A stretch of 64,000 bases of DNA from Cordylochernes scorpioides (taxonomy: Eukaryota > Arthropoda > Arachnida > Pseudoscorpiones > Chernetidae). Below the pieces are notes generated by a model, which saw nothing but the letters and a program-made list of their open reading frames with translations, did not search any database and was not told where the DNA came from. Numbering within the stretch: the stretch's first letter is position 1; every line of letters begins with the position of its first letter. Location of the stretch: positions 62,372,115 through 62,436,114 of the forward strand of contig CP092876.1 of NCBI GenBank assembly GCA_030710605.1, given 5' to 3'. The translations under genes were made by a program, and so were the position numbers. Of this stretch, positions 32,765-44,418 are shown piece by piece.

Positions 32765-34083
32765 AACGGCGGGACATCAATGCACCGTGACCCCAGACAA
32801 TAACTGAAAGACAATATACGTTCAGCCGAGATAATATCAGGATAAAAATAACTCTGAAGCGAGTAATAGCTGGGCAGCAATCTACCGTGATCCGAGACAA
32901 TGGACGGACAACAATGTAAAGCCAGCTGAGACAAAGGCTGGACAACAATGTTCCATCAGCCGAAACAATGGCTGGATAACAATTATACATGATCCGAGAC
33001 AATGACTAGACAACAATGTAAAGTCAGCCGAGACAAAGGCTGGACAACAATTTTCCATCAGCCGAGACGATGGCTGGACAACAATATATCGAAAGCGAAG
33101 ACTATGGCTGGACAACAATGACCGTTAGACGAGACAATGGCTGGATAACAATTAACCGTCAGCTGAGATAATGGCTAAATGAAAATGTACCATCAGCTTG
33201 AACAATGCCTGGATAAAATGTACCATCAACTTGAACAATGGCTGGATAAAAATGTAATATCAGCTTGAACAATAACTGGACAACAATTTACCGTTAGACG
33301 AGACAATGGCTGAGCAACAATTTACCGTGATCCGAGACAATGGCTTGACAACAGGGTACCGTCAGTTGAGACAATGGCTGGATGAATATGTACCATCAGC
33401 TTAAACAATGGCTAGATAAAAAGTACAGTCACCCGAGACAATGACTGGACAATAATATACCATAATCCGAGACAATGACTGGACAATAATCTACCATAAT
33501 CCGAGACAATGATTGGTAAACAATGTACCGTCACCCGAGACAATGGGTGGACAAATGAGTATCATCACACGAGACAATGGCTGGACAAATAAGTATCATC
33601 ACACGAGACAATAGCTGGACAAATAAGTATCATCTCTCGAGACAATGGCTGGACAAATAAGTATCATCTCTCGAGACAATGGCTGGACAAATAAGTATCA
33701 TCTCTCGAGACAATGGCTGGACAAATAAGTATCATCTCTCGAGACAATGGCTGGACAAATAAGTATCATCACACGAGACAATAGCTGGACAAATAAGTAT
33801 CATCTCTCGAGACAATGGCTGGACAAATAAGTATCATCTCTCGAGACAATGGCTGGACAAATAAGTATCATCTCTCGAGACAATGGCTGGACAAATAAGT
33901 ATCATCTCTCGAGACAATGGCTGGACAAATAAGTATCATCTCTCGAGACAATGGCTGGACAAATAAGTATCATCTCTCGTGACAATGGCTGGACAAAAAG
34001 TATCATCACACGAGACAATGATTAGATAACAATGTACCGTCAGCTGATACAATGACTGGACAACAATGTACCATGACCCGAGG
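32765..34083 (+). repeat. 34-bp tandem array, about 38 copies
   Basis: Core unit GAGACAATGGCTGGACAA followed by a variable half. The left two-thirds (32,765-33,540) is heterogeneous (ACAATGTACCGTCAGCC variants). The right part (33,541-34,020) is homogenised as ATAAGTATCATCTCTC units with an exact 34-bp period. The gradient from diverged to uniform suggests recent local expansion on the right. Minus-strand frames of about 80 codons across it are repeat artefacts. Confidence 0.95.
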
Positions 34084-34944
34084 AGGCTGAGACTCTAAGG
34101 CGTGATGAAATAGGAGGATGTATCATATTAGGCGGTGGAATTAAATAAAAAAGTATTCTCGTATAGCTGAACCTTCCTGATGGCTCACGTCATATTTCTT
34201 TTATCTATAATTTCTTATAAATTCGTTACAAAACCATCTTGAAGATACCTTTTTACTTATACTCTGCTTCAAAGACATATTTTTAAAATAAATCAATAAT
34301 CATATTTTACTTACTTATAAAAATATTTTGAAAATAGAGAGCAAAATATAAAAATCAAAAGTTTTAAAAATATATATAAATATTGGAAGAGATGAAATCC
34401 TCTGGATTTTATTTTCATCTATTCAAATTAATTGTGGGAAAGACAATGTACGGCGATGGCGAAAATTGAACAGAGAATTTCCAGTAAATGAATTTTTCCA
34501 ACTTTTACTTTCTTACAAGAAACCGCTCTTAGCAAAGTGGAATAATAAACATGAATTCTCTGAGTACATATGTATATAGTGTTAGAGAGTAGATGCACTT
34601 ACAAAGTTTTCGGATAAAAATAGAAAATAAGTTTAAAATCTACGAGGACATTTGGTAGGATTAAAACATCTTATAGTTGAGATTGAGAGTTGCTGAGGAC
34701 TTGTGCCATCTATGGAAAACTAATCGTTGAATTTGATAAGTGATGGATTATTTTTGATTTCCAAAGAAAGAGTATTTGATCGATATTTTGAGCAATGAGC
34801 AAATAAGAATTTGATTAACGTTCCTTCTGATATTGGGATTCACTTTAACGATCCTTAGATGCATTTGTCTTTAACTTGCCAAACACCCCCGTCACAATCC
34901 CCATGACGGTACAATAAAGGGCGACTCTTTTAATATTTCGAGAA
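34084..34944. other. Intergenic sequence, no gene recognised
   Basis: AT-rich with no shared repeat or frame that I can support. Confidence 0.45.
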
Positions 34945-35300
34945 TCATCGGTCGATAATTGGTACTCTACGCTAATTCGATGTTCGATAATTCGTACTCG
35001 ATGCTTATTTGACGTTCGCTAATTCGTACTTGACGTTAATTCGACGATCAATAATTCATACTAGAAGCCAATTCTACTTTCAATAATTCATACTAGACGC
35101 TAATTCAACGTTCGATAATTCGTACACGACGCTAATTCGATGTTCGTAATTCGTACTAGACGATAATTAGACCTTCGATAATTCGTAATCGACGCTAATT
35201 CGACGTTCGTAATTCGTACTAGACGATAATTCGACGTTCGATAATTCGCAATCGACGCAAATTCGACGTTCGATAATTCTTTCTCGAAGCTAATTCGATG
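34945..35300 (+). repeat. 32-bp tandem array, about 11 copies
   Basis: Unit near ACGCTAATTCGACGTTCG then ATAATTCGTACTCG, with many substitutions and several one- or two-base indels. The array is CpG-rich relative to its surroundings (TTCGACG, TCGATAATTCG). Confidence 0.9.
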
Positions 35301-37296
35301 AAGTCTTTAGGTCCCAGTTATTTCTTGATTAATATCCCAGAATTATTTTGTTTAATCGATATTTCGTCGCTATTGCTATTTGGACCGTCCTTTCAATACT
35401 TTTTCCAATTCACATCGAATAAATTTAGCATCCTTTTGTCATAAACATGTCTAATTTCAGTTAATATATTTAGCATATCTTTATTATTATTATCATTAGT
35501 ATTGTGTTACTTTGAACCTTTTTACTTCAAAATGGGTTCAGAAAAACATAGTATAAAAAGTATAAATCGTTATTCTTCCACACTTTTAATGTTTAATTGT
35601 TCTTGGGAGTTTACTGAGTTTACTTTTGCTGTTAATGAAGATGCTGAAAGAATTCATACCAACCGACTATATTTGACCTTCAATGTACAGTGTGAGAAAT
35701 TCCATACTATGAGGTTCCATCTCCCGGGAAAGAACAATCCCTACTTGGCGCCTCCACCTGGCGGAATGTGGACAACGCGGTAGAGCGGCTAAGCCAGGAG
35801 GGGACCGAGAAGAGATCAGAATATGCCCAACCTCATTCTAATATGGAAGAGTACCACTCAATTGTCCTCGAAACGCTTCTGAAGGTGAATGAACCAAATT
35901 TTAGTTAAATGGCGTCATGGATCCAAAAGGCAAAAGGAAACCATCGCATTATTTTTCCTACTAAATTATTCAATTATGGTTAAACAACGTTACAGTTGGA
36001 GACTATATCAATGTATCGATCAAGTTGGGGAAGCCTAATCTTGGAAGTGATCGCCTAAATATATGTCGACGCCGACTGTAATTCGACAAGTTCTTCTGGG
36101 CGACAACCAGAGAGCGTGCGACTAAAGTAGTTGTGAACTAACTACTGAGGTAGAAAGACGATTCTGTGATCCCTTTTCTTGGCCAATTCTTCCATATCTT
36201 TGATTTTCCACATCGTCTGCCGCCCATTACAGTTCTGAAGACTTCCTGCTCATCGTCATATGTTCGTGGTAAAATTACAAAATGGTTCTCAGCTATTCTA
36301 AACATCACAGACACGCCTTTTAAGTAGAATACCCGTTTTAGGATCTGTGAAGTTTATCTTCATCACCTTTGGTATAGCTTTTAATTTTTTTTACTAACCC
36401 TTATAAAGATGATACAGGCCATGATAATCATGCTGGGTAAAAGTTTTCGACTGCCTTTACAGTAAGTGCATCAAATGTCTACACATGTCGAAAGCTGTTC
36501 GACTTTTGGTTTTACAAATGTGCCAGTCACACGTTTAATTACTTGCACTCATTTGTGGTGGTTGAACTTTTGTAAGAATCAGGGGCCATTTGGGGGCAAT
36601 TTATTTAAATCAGAGAAAGTACCCAATGTAGGATTTGATCACCGCTCATTGCTATTGGAAATCGGCAGATTATACCACTCGTCCACCGACATCCATCTTT
36701 AAAGTAACGAACAAAAGCGATTACGAGTTTTCAAATAGAAAGAAACAATCAACAATGTCCAGATATGATACAGAACTTCACAAGTCTCTCCAATTTACTG
36801 AAAACATCAAAACATCCCAAAAATGCACTTTATATTAAAACCTACAGTGCCATCACCCAACATTTAATTGATGGTAAACAAGCCACAGAAATGATTATTG
36901 TAACAAAATATATATTTTGGAACAACCTAAGAAAATGATTCTGATACATAACATATGGTCTGATATTTCATCAGATTATATTGCGACAATAAGAACAATA
37001 ATAACAACAAAGTTATGTTTTAACCATTAAAAAACTTCAATCATGCCGTTTCTTCAACATGCCGTTGGTGCCTGCAGCACCAAACAATGATGATGATAAA
37101 CCTTCTAGTCTAATTCGACTGAGTTATGGAAGAGTGGGACAGAGGTCCCGCATGGACTATCTCAATAGGGAAAAGTCCAGTTCCATGTGTATGATTACAT
37201 CACTCTACCCTAAATGTCGTGCGGACCAGAGATAAAACAACTGTACAATATCTATAGGCACTCTTGCCATAAGAACATTACAGGATCAAATCACTG
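35301..37296. other. Intergenic sequence, possible old transposon debris
   Basis: A 93-codon plus-strand frame at 35,502-35,783 and several GC-richer stretches (35,690-35,900; 36,060-36,300) have no recognisable domain. I see no promoter or splice pattern that would make a gene. Confidence 0.35.
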
Positions 37297-37460
37297 AGAA
37301 CTCTGGACAAAACTAATATATTAAACTGAGATTTTTTTTTTTTTTAAAGTAAACCTTCCGATTTACACTCAAGGAAGTGGATATGTGTATATGTATAGAA
37401 TATATTACAGATTTATCATGCTAAAAGGTATAACTTCCTTAAGTTTTGTCCATAAGTGTA
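37297..37460. mobile_element. MITE family F, degenerate copy
   Basis: The right end TAAGTTTTGTCCATAAGTGTA is clear; ATGCTAAAAGGTATAACTTCC precedes it as in the other copies. The left TIR is disrupted (TCTGGACAAAACTAA). Confidence 0.55.
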
Positions 37461-38694
37461 AAACACTTATCGAATAAAAGGGATATAACCGCCGCTACAC
37501 TCGCCGGTCTACCAACAACGTGGTGGATAGGTTTAGAGTGATGGACTGACCACGCAAGTCAAGCCGGATTTAATGGCCCAGAATCTCATGTTGTCTTGAT
37601 CCAGCAACAAATCTTTCTCTTTGTTACTCTTTGGTAGACTCTAGCATTGGCGGCAGATTTATAAATGCGGATATCAACTATTCCGCAGAACATCCTAACT
37701 CTAGTTTTATCAGACTCATTCATATTTATTATTATTCCCTTTTTTAAAGAATGTTTTATCTAATAGGTATCGACCTTTATCTTGATAATAACTTAACATT
37801 ATTACCAGAAATATTGAATATTAAAGAAATTGACTTTCCTGTCAATATCGTGTCAATGCTCACAATTGATATACATAAAGAAATATCCCTCGAAAGTTAA
37901 CTACTTGTTTTGAAGCAATAACATCATATATGAGCGAAATAAAATATTCTGTCCCTAGTTATAGTGTAGCAGAATATATATTTAGAAAATAGTTGAATTG
38001 TGTGAGTGTTGGGAACAGGTGAATAAATTAAGAGAAAAGCATCTCTTGATCGTGCAATTCAAAGTTTCTGATGACTTGCGCCATGAAATTAGCTAAATAC
38101 ACCTTTTCTTGATTAACAAAAATCAAAGATTAGTTTAAATTTATTCCGACAGATGGGGCAAGCCATCAGCAACTTTTAGTTACACGATCAGGTTATGCCG
38201 TTTTTCTCTTAAAGTATTTATTGTTTTCTCAACGGGTCATTTTTTAATATATTTATATATTTTCTCCCTAATGTTAACTTCCATAATTGCCTCTCTGATC
38301 ATTTACAAGTTTTAATTTGTTTCTCACACACGCAATATATAAAATATCGTGTCGAACATTGTTTATCACCTTAAATTTTTACATGACAATGTGAATAAAT
38401 CGTCGATAATATGTTTATATATTTATTATTATAAATGTATATCTTTATGTTCACCCTATTTGGAGAATGAAAATTTATTAGACATTTTGTGTGCATATAT
38501 GCGCCTATAATTATATTGTAACATAGCAATGGATGACTAAGCAGATCCCAATGATAATGCAGAAGATATTTATTTTTTTGTTTTTCAAACTGAAATAATG
38601 TAATTTTTTTTCTCTCAATATATAATAAGTATTTAAAATATGTATATAATAAAGTGTATATAAAAATTATATTTATTATTAAGTTTTTAACATG
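37461..38694. other. AT-rich intergenic sequence, no gene recognised
   Basis: The 125-codon minus-strand frame at 38,371-38,748 is rich in Ile, Tyr, Asn and Lys as expected from random AT-rich DNA and is not called as a gene. Confidence 0.45.
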
Positions 38695-38765
38695 ATACTC
38701 CTGTTGAAGGACTGACAATTCCGAAAGCTTGAAAATAAAAAGTTGCACAAGAAACTTAACACTGG
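38695..38765. mobile_element. Arm fragment of foldback element G
   Basis: ATACTCCTGTTGAAGGACTG, GAAAGCTTGAAAATAAA and ACAAGAAACTTAACACTGGA match the right arm of 18,796-19,316. Confidence 0.6.
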
Positions 38766-38982
38766 AATCTTCATTTATTTTATAAGAAGATATTAATGAC
38801 GTCAGAACGACTAAGCGACTGTAATTAACAAAAAACTAACAAATTATTTACAGCTAGAGTTGTAACACAAATGTAACCCAGGCTCCTGGAGTGTATCCTT
38901 AGATCTTACAGCTAGAGAGAGAGATATTTATAACCCAAGTTCCTGGAGCGCAGAGCGCCAAGTACCCAGGAAGTCCAGCTCA

Positions 38983-39324
38983 CTAGTATGGACTAGCGTT
39001 AAACGATTTTACTCGCGTCTTGATTGCTGAGTTGAACCAGTTGACCAGAAATTTCCATGCTGAGGTTGAGTCTGGAAGACTGGCCATAGATCTAGGATTG
39101 AGGTGGGTCAGTCCAAGCAGGATAGCTGTTTGCATCCTATGTCTCAGGAATGCTGGACAGCTGAAGAGAAGATGATTAACTGTCTGTGGCTCTACTGAAC
39201 AGTGGATGCAGGTAGGGTCTGTTTCGAATTGCACACGTGTAACGTCTGCCAGTACATGGCCATGGCCCGTAACTAGATAATATTTAGCAACAAAGTTATA
39301 AAACATATAACAAGATTTCATCAA
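38983..39324 (-). pseudogene. Non-LTR retrotransposon 3' coding end (post-RNase H region)
   Basis: The minus-strand frame contains LVTGHGHVLADVTRVQF, then CIHCSVEPQTVNHLLFSCPAF, matching the terminal region of Jockey/R1/CR1-like LINE ORF2 proteins: a TGH motif, then CxxC, then H and C spaced as a zinc-binding tail. It continues ~45 residues to a stop. The N-terminal part (endonuclease, reverse transcriptase) is absent, and the sequence before MMKSC is AT-rich and unrelated, as in a 5'-truncated insertion. The downstream 38,770-38,980 region, with two AACCCA-GTTCCTGGAG-like repeats, would be its 3' UTR. Confidence 0.8.
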
Positions 39325-40113
39325 TACAGAGTTATATTATGCTGTGTATTTCCATTGATCAAATAAATAATAAAATAAAGTTATAAACTTATTTCTTAGC
39401 CACACTATAACGTTATATGCATTATCAAAGTGTGGGAGGTTTCTATTCATATACATGAAGACACTTCTCTATTTAAATTTATTAAAAAACATCCATTTAA
39501 TATCCATATTCTTTACTCAGAAGGCATAAATTTATTTTAAAGAGATCCCAAGGGAGAATTTAGGAAATAGGACGATTCTACTAAAGCACACATCGTGATG
39601 AGGGTCATTTTCAAACTTCACTATGAAAGTAGGTTTTTGCTCATATAGGCCAAAGCTGGGTTATGGCTCATTCCCTGATTTAAACCGACGAGCTCCACCA
39701 TTTGAGAATTATTTGGAAACCAAATAAATGAATTGGGTTAGTACATTTAACAAATACAGTTTGTTGCTGTTATTAAAGGGAGAGAAGAGGCATATTTTTC
39801 ATATATTTACATATGTTCATTGAATAATGAATTCCAATCAAGAGTTGCATAAACTGAAGCGACTGAGATTCTTAAGTTTTCAAATAACTACAGATGTAAG
39901 CAAATGCAGGTTTCAACACATAATTATCATACAATTACACTGAAACTACGCGGCCAACCCATATATTAGTAATTAGATTATTTTAATGTTCTTTTTGAGC
40001 ATCTACATTGACGCAAAGCTCTCTAACTTTGTGAGGTTCATATAACAAAAAAATACCTTTATAATCTTCTAGGAATTCACTTAATTACAATGAGAGGAAC
40101 CGCAGGAAATCAA
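39325..40113. other. Intergenic sequence, no gene recognised
   Basis: AT-rich without identifiable features. Confidence 0.45.
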
Positions 40114-40348
40114 TGCTAAGAATAGACCAAAGGTGACCAGTTTCTTTATTGAGCTTGGTATGAACTTGGCGAAAGAGCTCTCTCTCTTTCGGACAATAAA
40201 ATCCTTCATCAGGCTGTAATACAAATGCAAGAAACTCAGATATTCTCATTAAAACCTGTTATAAGGACGTTTATGTTCGAAATATCGTCAAGCTAGTATC
40301 TCTTCAATAAAGAAACTGGTCGCTTTTACCTTTGGTATCTTCTTAGCG
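40114..40348. mobile_element. Foldback MITE H, ~235 bp
   Basis: TGCTAAGAATAGACCAAAGG with CCAGTTTCTTTATTGA on the left is the near-complement of TCAATAAAGAAACTGG and CTTTGGTATCTTCTTAGCGC on the right. Arms are about 45 bp. The centre has GAGCTCTCTCTCTTTCGGAC. Single copy in this window. Confidence 0.7.
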
Positions 40349-40685
40349 CAATCTAATTAATATTGTAGCGAGAGAGAGAGAAGCATTTATTATTTTACAC
40401 TAGTATTAACAGAGTATCATTTTTTAGGTTTATATTTTACTACTCTGTAAACTTCCCTCATTTCTTTATCTTTTGTTTATCATTCATAGTTTGTTCTTGC
40501 CTCAAAAAAAAAAATGCTGTGCCATCCTGAAGTTTGTCTTCCCTAATTTTCCACGTGTCAATATAATCAATTAAAAAAAAAATAGAAAACATCATAAAAA
40601 AACTTACTGGACTAATATGTTAAAATTGCGTGTCGTTCTGCCATGACTTGGCAAATATAATATTCGACCTTATTCAATAGAAATA

Positions 40686-40860
40686 CAGCAGAACCTCCCT
40701 GTAAAGGACACCTAATTTCAAAGACAAAGTGTCCTTTAGGGAGAGGTTTCTTCTTACCAGATAGTTACTATATAGTAAAAATGATAATTTTACAAATGTA
40801 AACTGTCCTTTGTAGAGAGGTGTCCTCTAGCGTGAGTGTCCTCTCAAGGAGGTTCTACAG
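40686..40860. mobile_element. pogo/Tigger-like MITE 1, 175 bp
   Basis: Left TIR CAGCAGAACCTCCCT and right TIR AGGAGGTTCTACAG, flanked by TA on both sides. Internal copies of GTGTCCTTT/GTGTCCTCT and their complements extend the fold. No transposase. Confidence 0.7.
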
Positions 40861-41034
40861 TATATAAAATAATATCGACGCTCTTTTTAGTCCCTATTAT
40901 TCTATTTTTAATAAAAATATATCTAGGAAATATTATATATGAAAACATTAAAGTTAAAAAATGGTTAATAAATTTAATATAAGGCTAATGAAAATATTAA
41001 ATATAATTAACATAGTGTGGCATTTTTTCTAATA

Positions 41035-41400
41035 AGTTTTAAAAATAATGAAAGTAGGTTATGATGGGTTTATAAAAGTAAAGATGGCGTCATAATGTGT
41101 TTATAAAACGTTCAGGTGGTATTATAATGATTTTATAAAATGGAAAATTACGTGTTCTAATGTGAGTTCATAGAAACTGTAAATATGCGGTGTCAAAGCA
41201 TATATAATAAGGTCAAAGCTGTATGACAATCAGTATATAATAAACGGTGAAATTTGGCTTATAATTAGAATTATAAATGTGAACGTGGTAAGGAGAATAT
41301 AAAACGGTAAATATACTGATATAATTAGTTTATAGAAGAATAAATGCGGGATGTTATAATAGTGTTTATAATTCAACAAAATCTGACATTTGCTGGACAT
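41035..41400 (+). repeat. Diverged 33-bp-like repeats, left fringe of the 48-50 kb satellite
   Basis: Segments such as GTTTATAAAACG, TAATGTGAGTT, ATATAATAAACGGTGAAAT and AATATAAAACGGTAAATATA resemble the 33-bp subunits of the satellite at 48.2-50.35 kb, with irregular spacing. They lie on the far side of the gypsy insertion, so the retrotransposon sits inside what was one array region. Confidence 0.65.
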
Positions 41401-41436
41401 GTGATGTGCTGATCAGCAGGAAAGACATTGCTGACA

Positions 41437-41548
41437 GTGTTTTCCATTGCAGTAAGGGCAGTAGAAATTGTTTAATTTCAAAAAGAATATTACGCGCCTA
41501 AAATAGTTTATAATTTTCATAACAGATGGCGCGCTAGTGCATCGTAAT
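41437..41548. mobile_element. Family C foldback element, right half only
   Basis: TTGCAGTAAGGGCAGTAGAA through GCGCGCTAGTGCATCGTAATA, the right arm of the 29.5-kb element. Its outer end abuts the gypsy LTR at 41,551. Confidence 0.75.
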
Positions 41549-41550
41549 AT

Positions 41551-41885
41551 TGTTGCGCTGGTGACCTGATGTACTGGGAAGAAACATTCGTGAAGTCTTT
41601 TTAACGTTTATTCACCAACCAAAAGTTTGGAGGCAAAGCACTTTCTAATTAAAGATATTGTCTTAAATGATCTTTAAGAACAAAAAGTATAATAATTGAA
41701 CGATAGGAAATTATAATAAATAATGATACAAAACTAAATGATGTAAAAATAATTATACATGAAATTTGAAATAAGTTTTAGAAAAGTTATCGTTAAGTCC
41801 ACGGGAAAAGATGTAGCCAAAACAAATAGGTTTTTAACAGTGACACGTGAGCACCCGCCTCGAGCCGCGCTCCTCTCTCCTAACA
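41551..41885 (-). repeat. Gypsy 3' LTR, 335 bp (internally deleted)
   Basis: On the plus strand it runs from TGTTGCGCTGG to CTCTCCTAACA. It matches the other LTR except for scattered single changes and an 89-bp gap at TTTAACG; the longer LTR has TTTAACG at both edges of the extra segment, so a microhomology deletion here is the simplest account. Confidence 0.93.
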
Positions 41886-41910
41886 TTACTCCCCCTCTTG
41901 AAAAAGACTT
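41886..41910 (-). promoter_or_regulatory. Polypurine tract of the gypsy element
   Basis: On the minus strand AAGAGGGGGAGTAA lies directly before the 3' LTR. This is the expected primer site for plus-strand DNA synthesis in reverse transcription. Confidence 0.8.
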
Positions 41911-43320
41911 ATCCTCAAGTCTGGTGATCTATATGGCTTCATTCTTGTCACATGTACTATTTGTCTCTTTTTCCTTTTTCCCTCTGCAATTTCGATGACT
42001 TCGTAGTTTACTGGTGATGTTTGTCGCAGTATTTGGTAAGGACCGATGTATCTTCTTTGTAGTTTGTCCGCTCTTCCTACTTTCCTTATTGGTGTCCAAA
42101 TCAGTACCAGATCATTGATGGCATATTTAACTTCTCTGTGAGTTCTATCATATAACTGTTTGGATTTATTCTGTCTGGCTATTGTTTTAGAGGTGGATAT
42201 TTCTTTTGCATCTTCTATTATTTCTAATAGGTTCGATACATATTCGTTATAGTCTTTGTGCTTAGAGAGCTCTGGCATATCAAAAGTCGAATCTAAGAAG
42301 GTCAATGGCTCTCGTCCGTGGATTAGGAAGTATGGTGAATAGCCGGTAGTATCCTGTATGGACGAGTTATAGGCGAAAGTTACGAATGGAAGTGTCTCGT
42401 TCCAATTCTGATGTCTCTCGTCGATATACATGGCCATCATATCAGCGAGTGTACGGTTCATTCACTCCGTTTGGCCGTTAGTCTGGGGATGATAACTCGT
42501 CGTTTTCTTATGGAGCGTATTGCATATCTTTAGAACTTCTTTGAATAGTTTGCTCAAGAAGCAACTACCCCGATCAGATATTGAGAATAACTGTTTTGGG
42601 TGCGCCGTGTCGTAATACCACCTTTTGCAAGAAAAAGTCTGCAATTTCTTCCGCCGTCCCGCGGGGTAATGCCGCTGTCTCGATATATCTGGAGTAATAG
42701 TCTGTGCATACCAGGATCCAACAATTTCCTCTTCCAGATTTCGGGAAATCCCCCATCAAATCTATTCCCATTTTCTCAAAAGGTCTTGAAGCTGGTGGAA
42801 TCGGCTGCAACAGTCCTTGAGGCAATTGGGAAGGTGTCTTGCGAAACTGGCATTCAGGACAACTCGATACATATTCTTCCACAGTTTTAAGCATTGAGGG
42901 CCAGAAATATTTGCTCTTTAAACGATTGTAAGTTCTTTTAATGCCCATATGACCTGATGTTGGATGGTCGTGCATATTTTCTAAGAGCTCTTTCTGTTTG
43001 TTTTTCGGGACTATCAACAACCAAGGATCGCCAGTCACAGAAGGATTTTTCTTGAATAATTTCTTTTTAAATTTGGTGAAGTTCTCTCCATAGCTGTTTG
43101 GATTCTGATTTACCAAATTATCGATCTTTTTTATATAGGAATCATAATCATGTTCCTCATAATTAATTGTGGAAATAATTCTTTCCGGGATAGGACATCG
43201 TGACAATCCATCTGCATCTAGATGAGTTTTTCCAGACTTGTATTTAATGGCAAAATCATATTCTTGTAGTTCTAGTGACCACCTCGCTAATCGCCCTGCA
43301 GGGTTTTTCATTTTTGCCAT
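41886..43320 (-). pseudogene. Gypsy pol: end of RNase H, and integrase (broken)
   Basis: Reading on the minus strand from 43,320: a GRLARWSLELQEYDF block (end of the RNase H domain), the chromodomain-free integrase with N-terminal zinc motif (HDHPTSGH ... CPEC), and catalytic core with MGIDLMGDFP (first Asp), ISDRGSCF (second Asp) and NGQTE (Glu) in DDE order. The C-terminal part has RRYIGPYQIL and KRQIVHVTRMKPY, typical of gypsy integrase tails. Breaks: a single-base shift in an A-run (plus-strand T-run) near 42,594-42,599, just before the second catalytic Asp, and a TGA at 42,462-42,464 just after the catalytic Glu. Each break is followed by the expected protein in the next usable frame. 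Confidence 0.9.
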
Positions 43321-43704
43321 TCAGCACAGACTATGGTGATCAGTATATATAGTGAATTTTCTTCCGTAAAGATATGGTCTAAATTTTTTAATCGCCCATA
43401 TGATAGCTAGGCATTCTTTCTCGGTTGTAGAGTAGTTGGTTTCTGCTTTCTGTAATGTCCTGCTTGCATAAGAAATTGGACGCTCTTTAGTGTTTTCGTT
43501 TAAATGAACAAGCACTGCTCCAAGTCCTTGGTCGCTTGCGTCTGTGTGGAGGCCTATAGGCTTATTTGGATAGTAATGCGTTAATACTTCGGGAGAGATG
43601 AGTTTGTTTTTCAATGAATTAAATGACAACTCTTGTTCTTTACCCCATGCAAACGAATGGTTTTTGCGGGTCAAAATCTGTAAAGGCAATGCAACTTTTG
43701 AAAA
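43321..43704 (-). pseudogene. Gypsy pol: RNase H domain (split from RT by Helitron)
   Basis: The minus-strand frame resumes at the Helitron border at 43,704 and has the RT-RNase H connection (NHSFAWGKEQELSFNSLK), then HTDASDQGLGAVL with the first catalytic Asp, TEKECLAIIWAIKKF with the catalytic Glu, and YTDHHSL. A TGA at 43,321-43,323 ends it where relatives have Trp; ATG follows at once. RNase H removes the RNA strand of the RNA/DNA hybrid in reverse transcription. Confidence 0.9.
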
Positions 43705-43940
43705 TCTCTATATATATAAAAGTCAATTCCTGTCTGTCTGTCTGTTTCGCGATAAACTCAAAAACTACTGAACCAATTGGTTCCAAATTTTACATGTCGC
43801 TTTTTATAAACCTGAGGAAAATTTTTGGCTACATTTTGCTTATTATTTTTCTCTATTTCTTTTTTTAATTTGAAGAACTATTTTTTTACGCGGACTAATC
43901 CGGAATGGAATGAATACCTAAATATGGCCATTTTGTATAC

Positions 43941-44011
43941 GCATCGGTGGCTTAGTGGTAGAATGCTCGCCTGCCACGCGGGCGGCCCGGGTTCGATTCC
44001 CGGCCGATGCA
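43941..44011 (+). tRNA. tRNA-Gly(GCC), copy 1, within Helitron
   Basis: A 71-nt sequence folds as a canonical cloverleaf: acceptor GCATCGG/CCGATGC, anticodon arm CTCGC-loop CTGCCAC-GCGGG with anticodon GCC, T arm with GGTTCGATTCC (B box), and A-box TGGCTTAGTGG. A nine-T run follows directly, a Pol III terminator. It differs from copy 2 by T in place of C in the D arm (CTTAG versus CTCAG). It looks like a full gene rather than a decayed SINE head; whether it is expressed is unknown. Confidence 0.9.
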
Positions 44012-44347
44012 TTTTTTTTTTACAATTTTTAAAACTAATTTATAAAAAATATAATATAAATATATACTATTATATCAACTATATGAATTAAATCAAATAC
44101 CTAAACACTAATCTCTATATATATAAAAGTCAATTTCTGTCTGTCTGTCTGTTTCGCGATAAACTCAAAAACTACTGAACCAATTGGTACCAAATTTTGC
44201 ATGTCGCTTTTTATAAACCTGAGGAAAATTTTTGGATACAATTTGCTTAGTATTTTTGGCTATTTCTTTTTTTCATTTGAAGAACTTTTTTTTTACGCGG
44301 AGTAATACGGAATGGAATGAATACCCAAATATGGCCATTTTCTATAC

Positions 44348-44418
44348 GCATCGGTGGCTCAGTGGTAGAATGCTCGCCTGCCACGCGGGCGGCCCGGGTT
44401 CGATTCCCGGCCGATGCA
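44348..44418 (+). tRNA. tRNA-Gly(GCC), copy 2, within Helitron
   Basis: A second 71-nt cloverleaf with the same acceptor, anticodon and T arms, D-arm box TGGCTCAGTGG, and a following nine-T run. Upstream 230 bp match the upstream of copy 1 (TTTCGCGATAAACTC, GAATGGAATGAATACC, AATATGGCCATTTT), so the duplication includes the flank. Intact A and B boxes and terminator are compatible with Pol III transcription. Confidence 0.9.

Noticed and set aside
14150-35300. CRISPR-like arrays
   Set aside because: The regular repeats at 14.1, 32.8 and 34.9 kb are head-to-tail satellites without unique spacers, in a eukaryotic setting.
38371-38748. 125-codon minus-strand frame
   Set aside because: Ile/Tyr/Asn/Lys-rich translation of AT-rich DNA that runs into a foldback arm; no domain or gene context.
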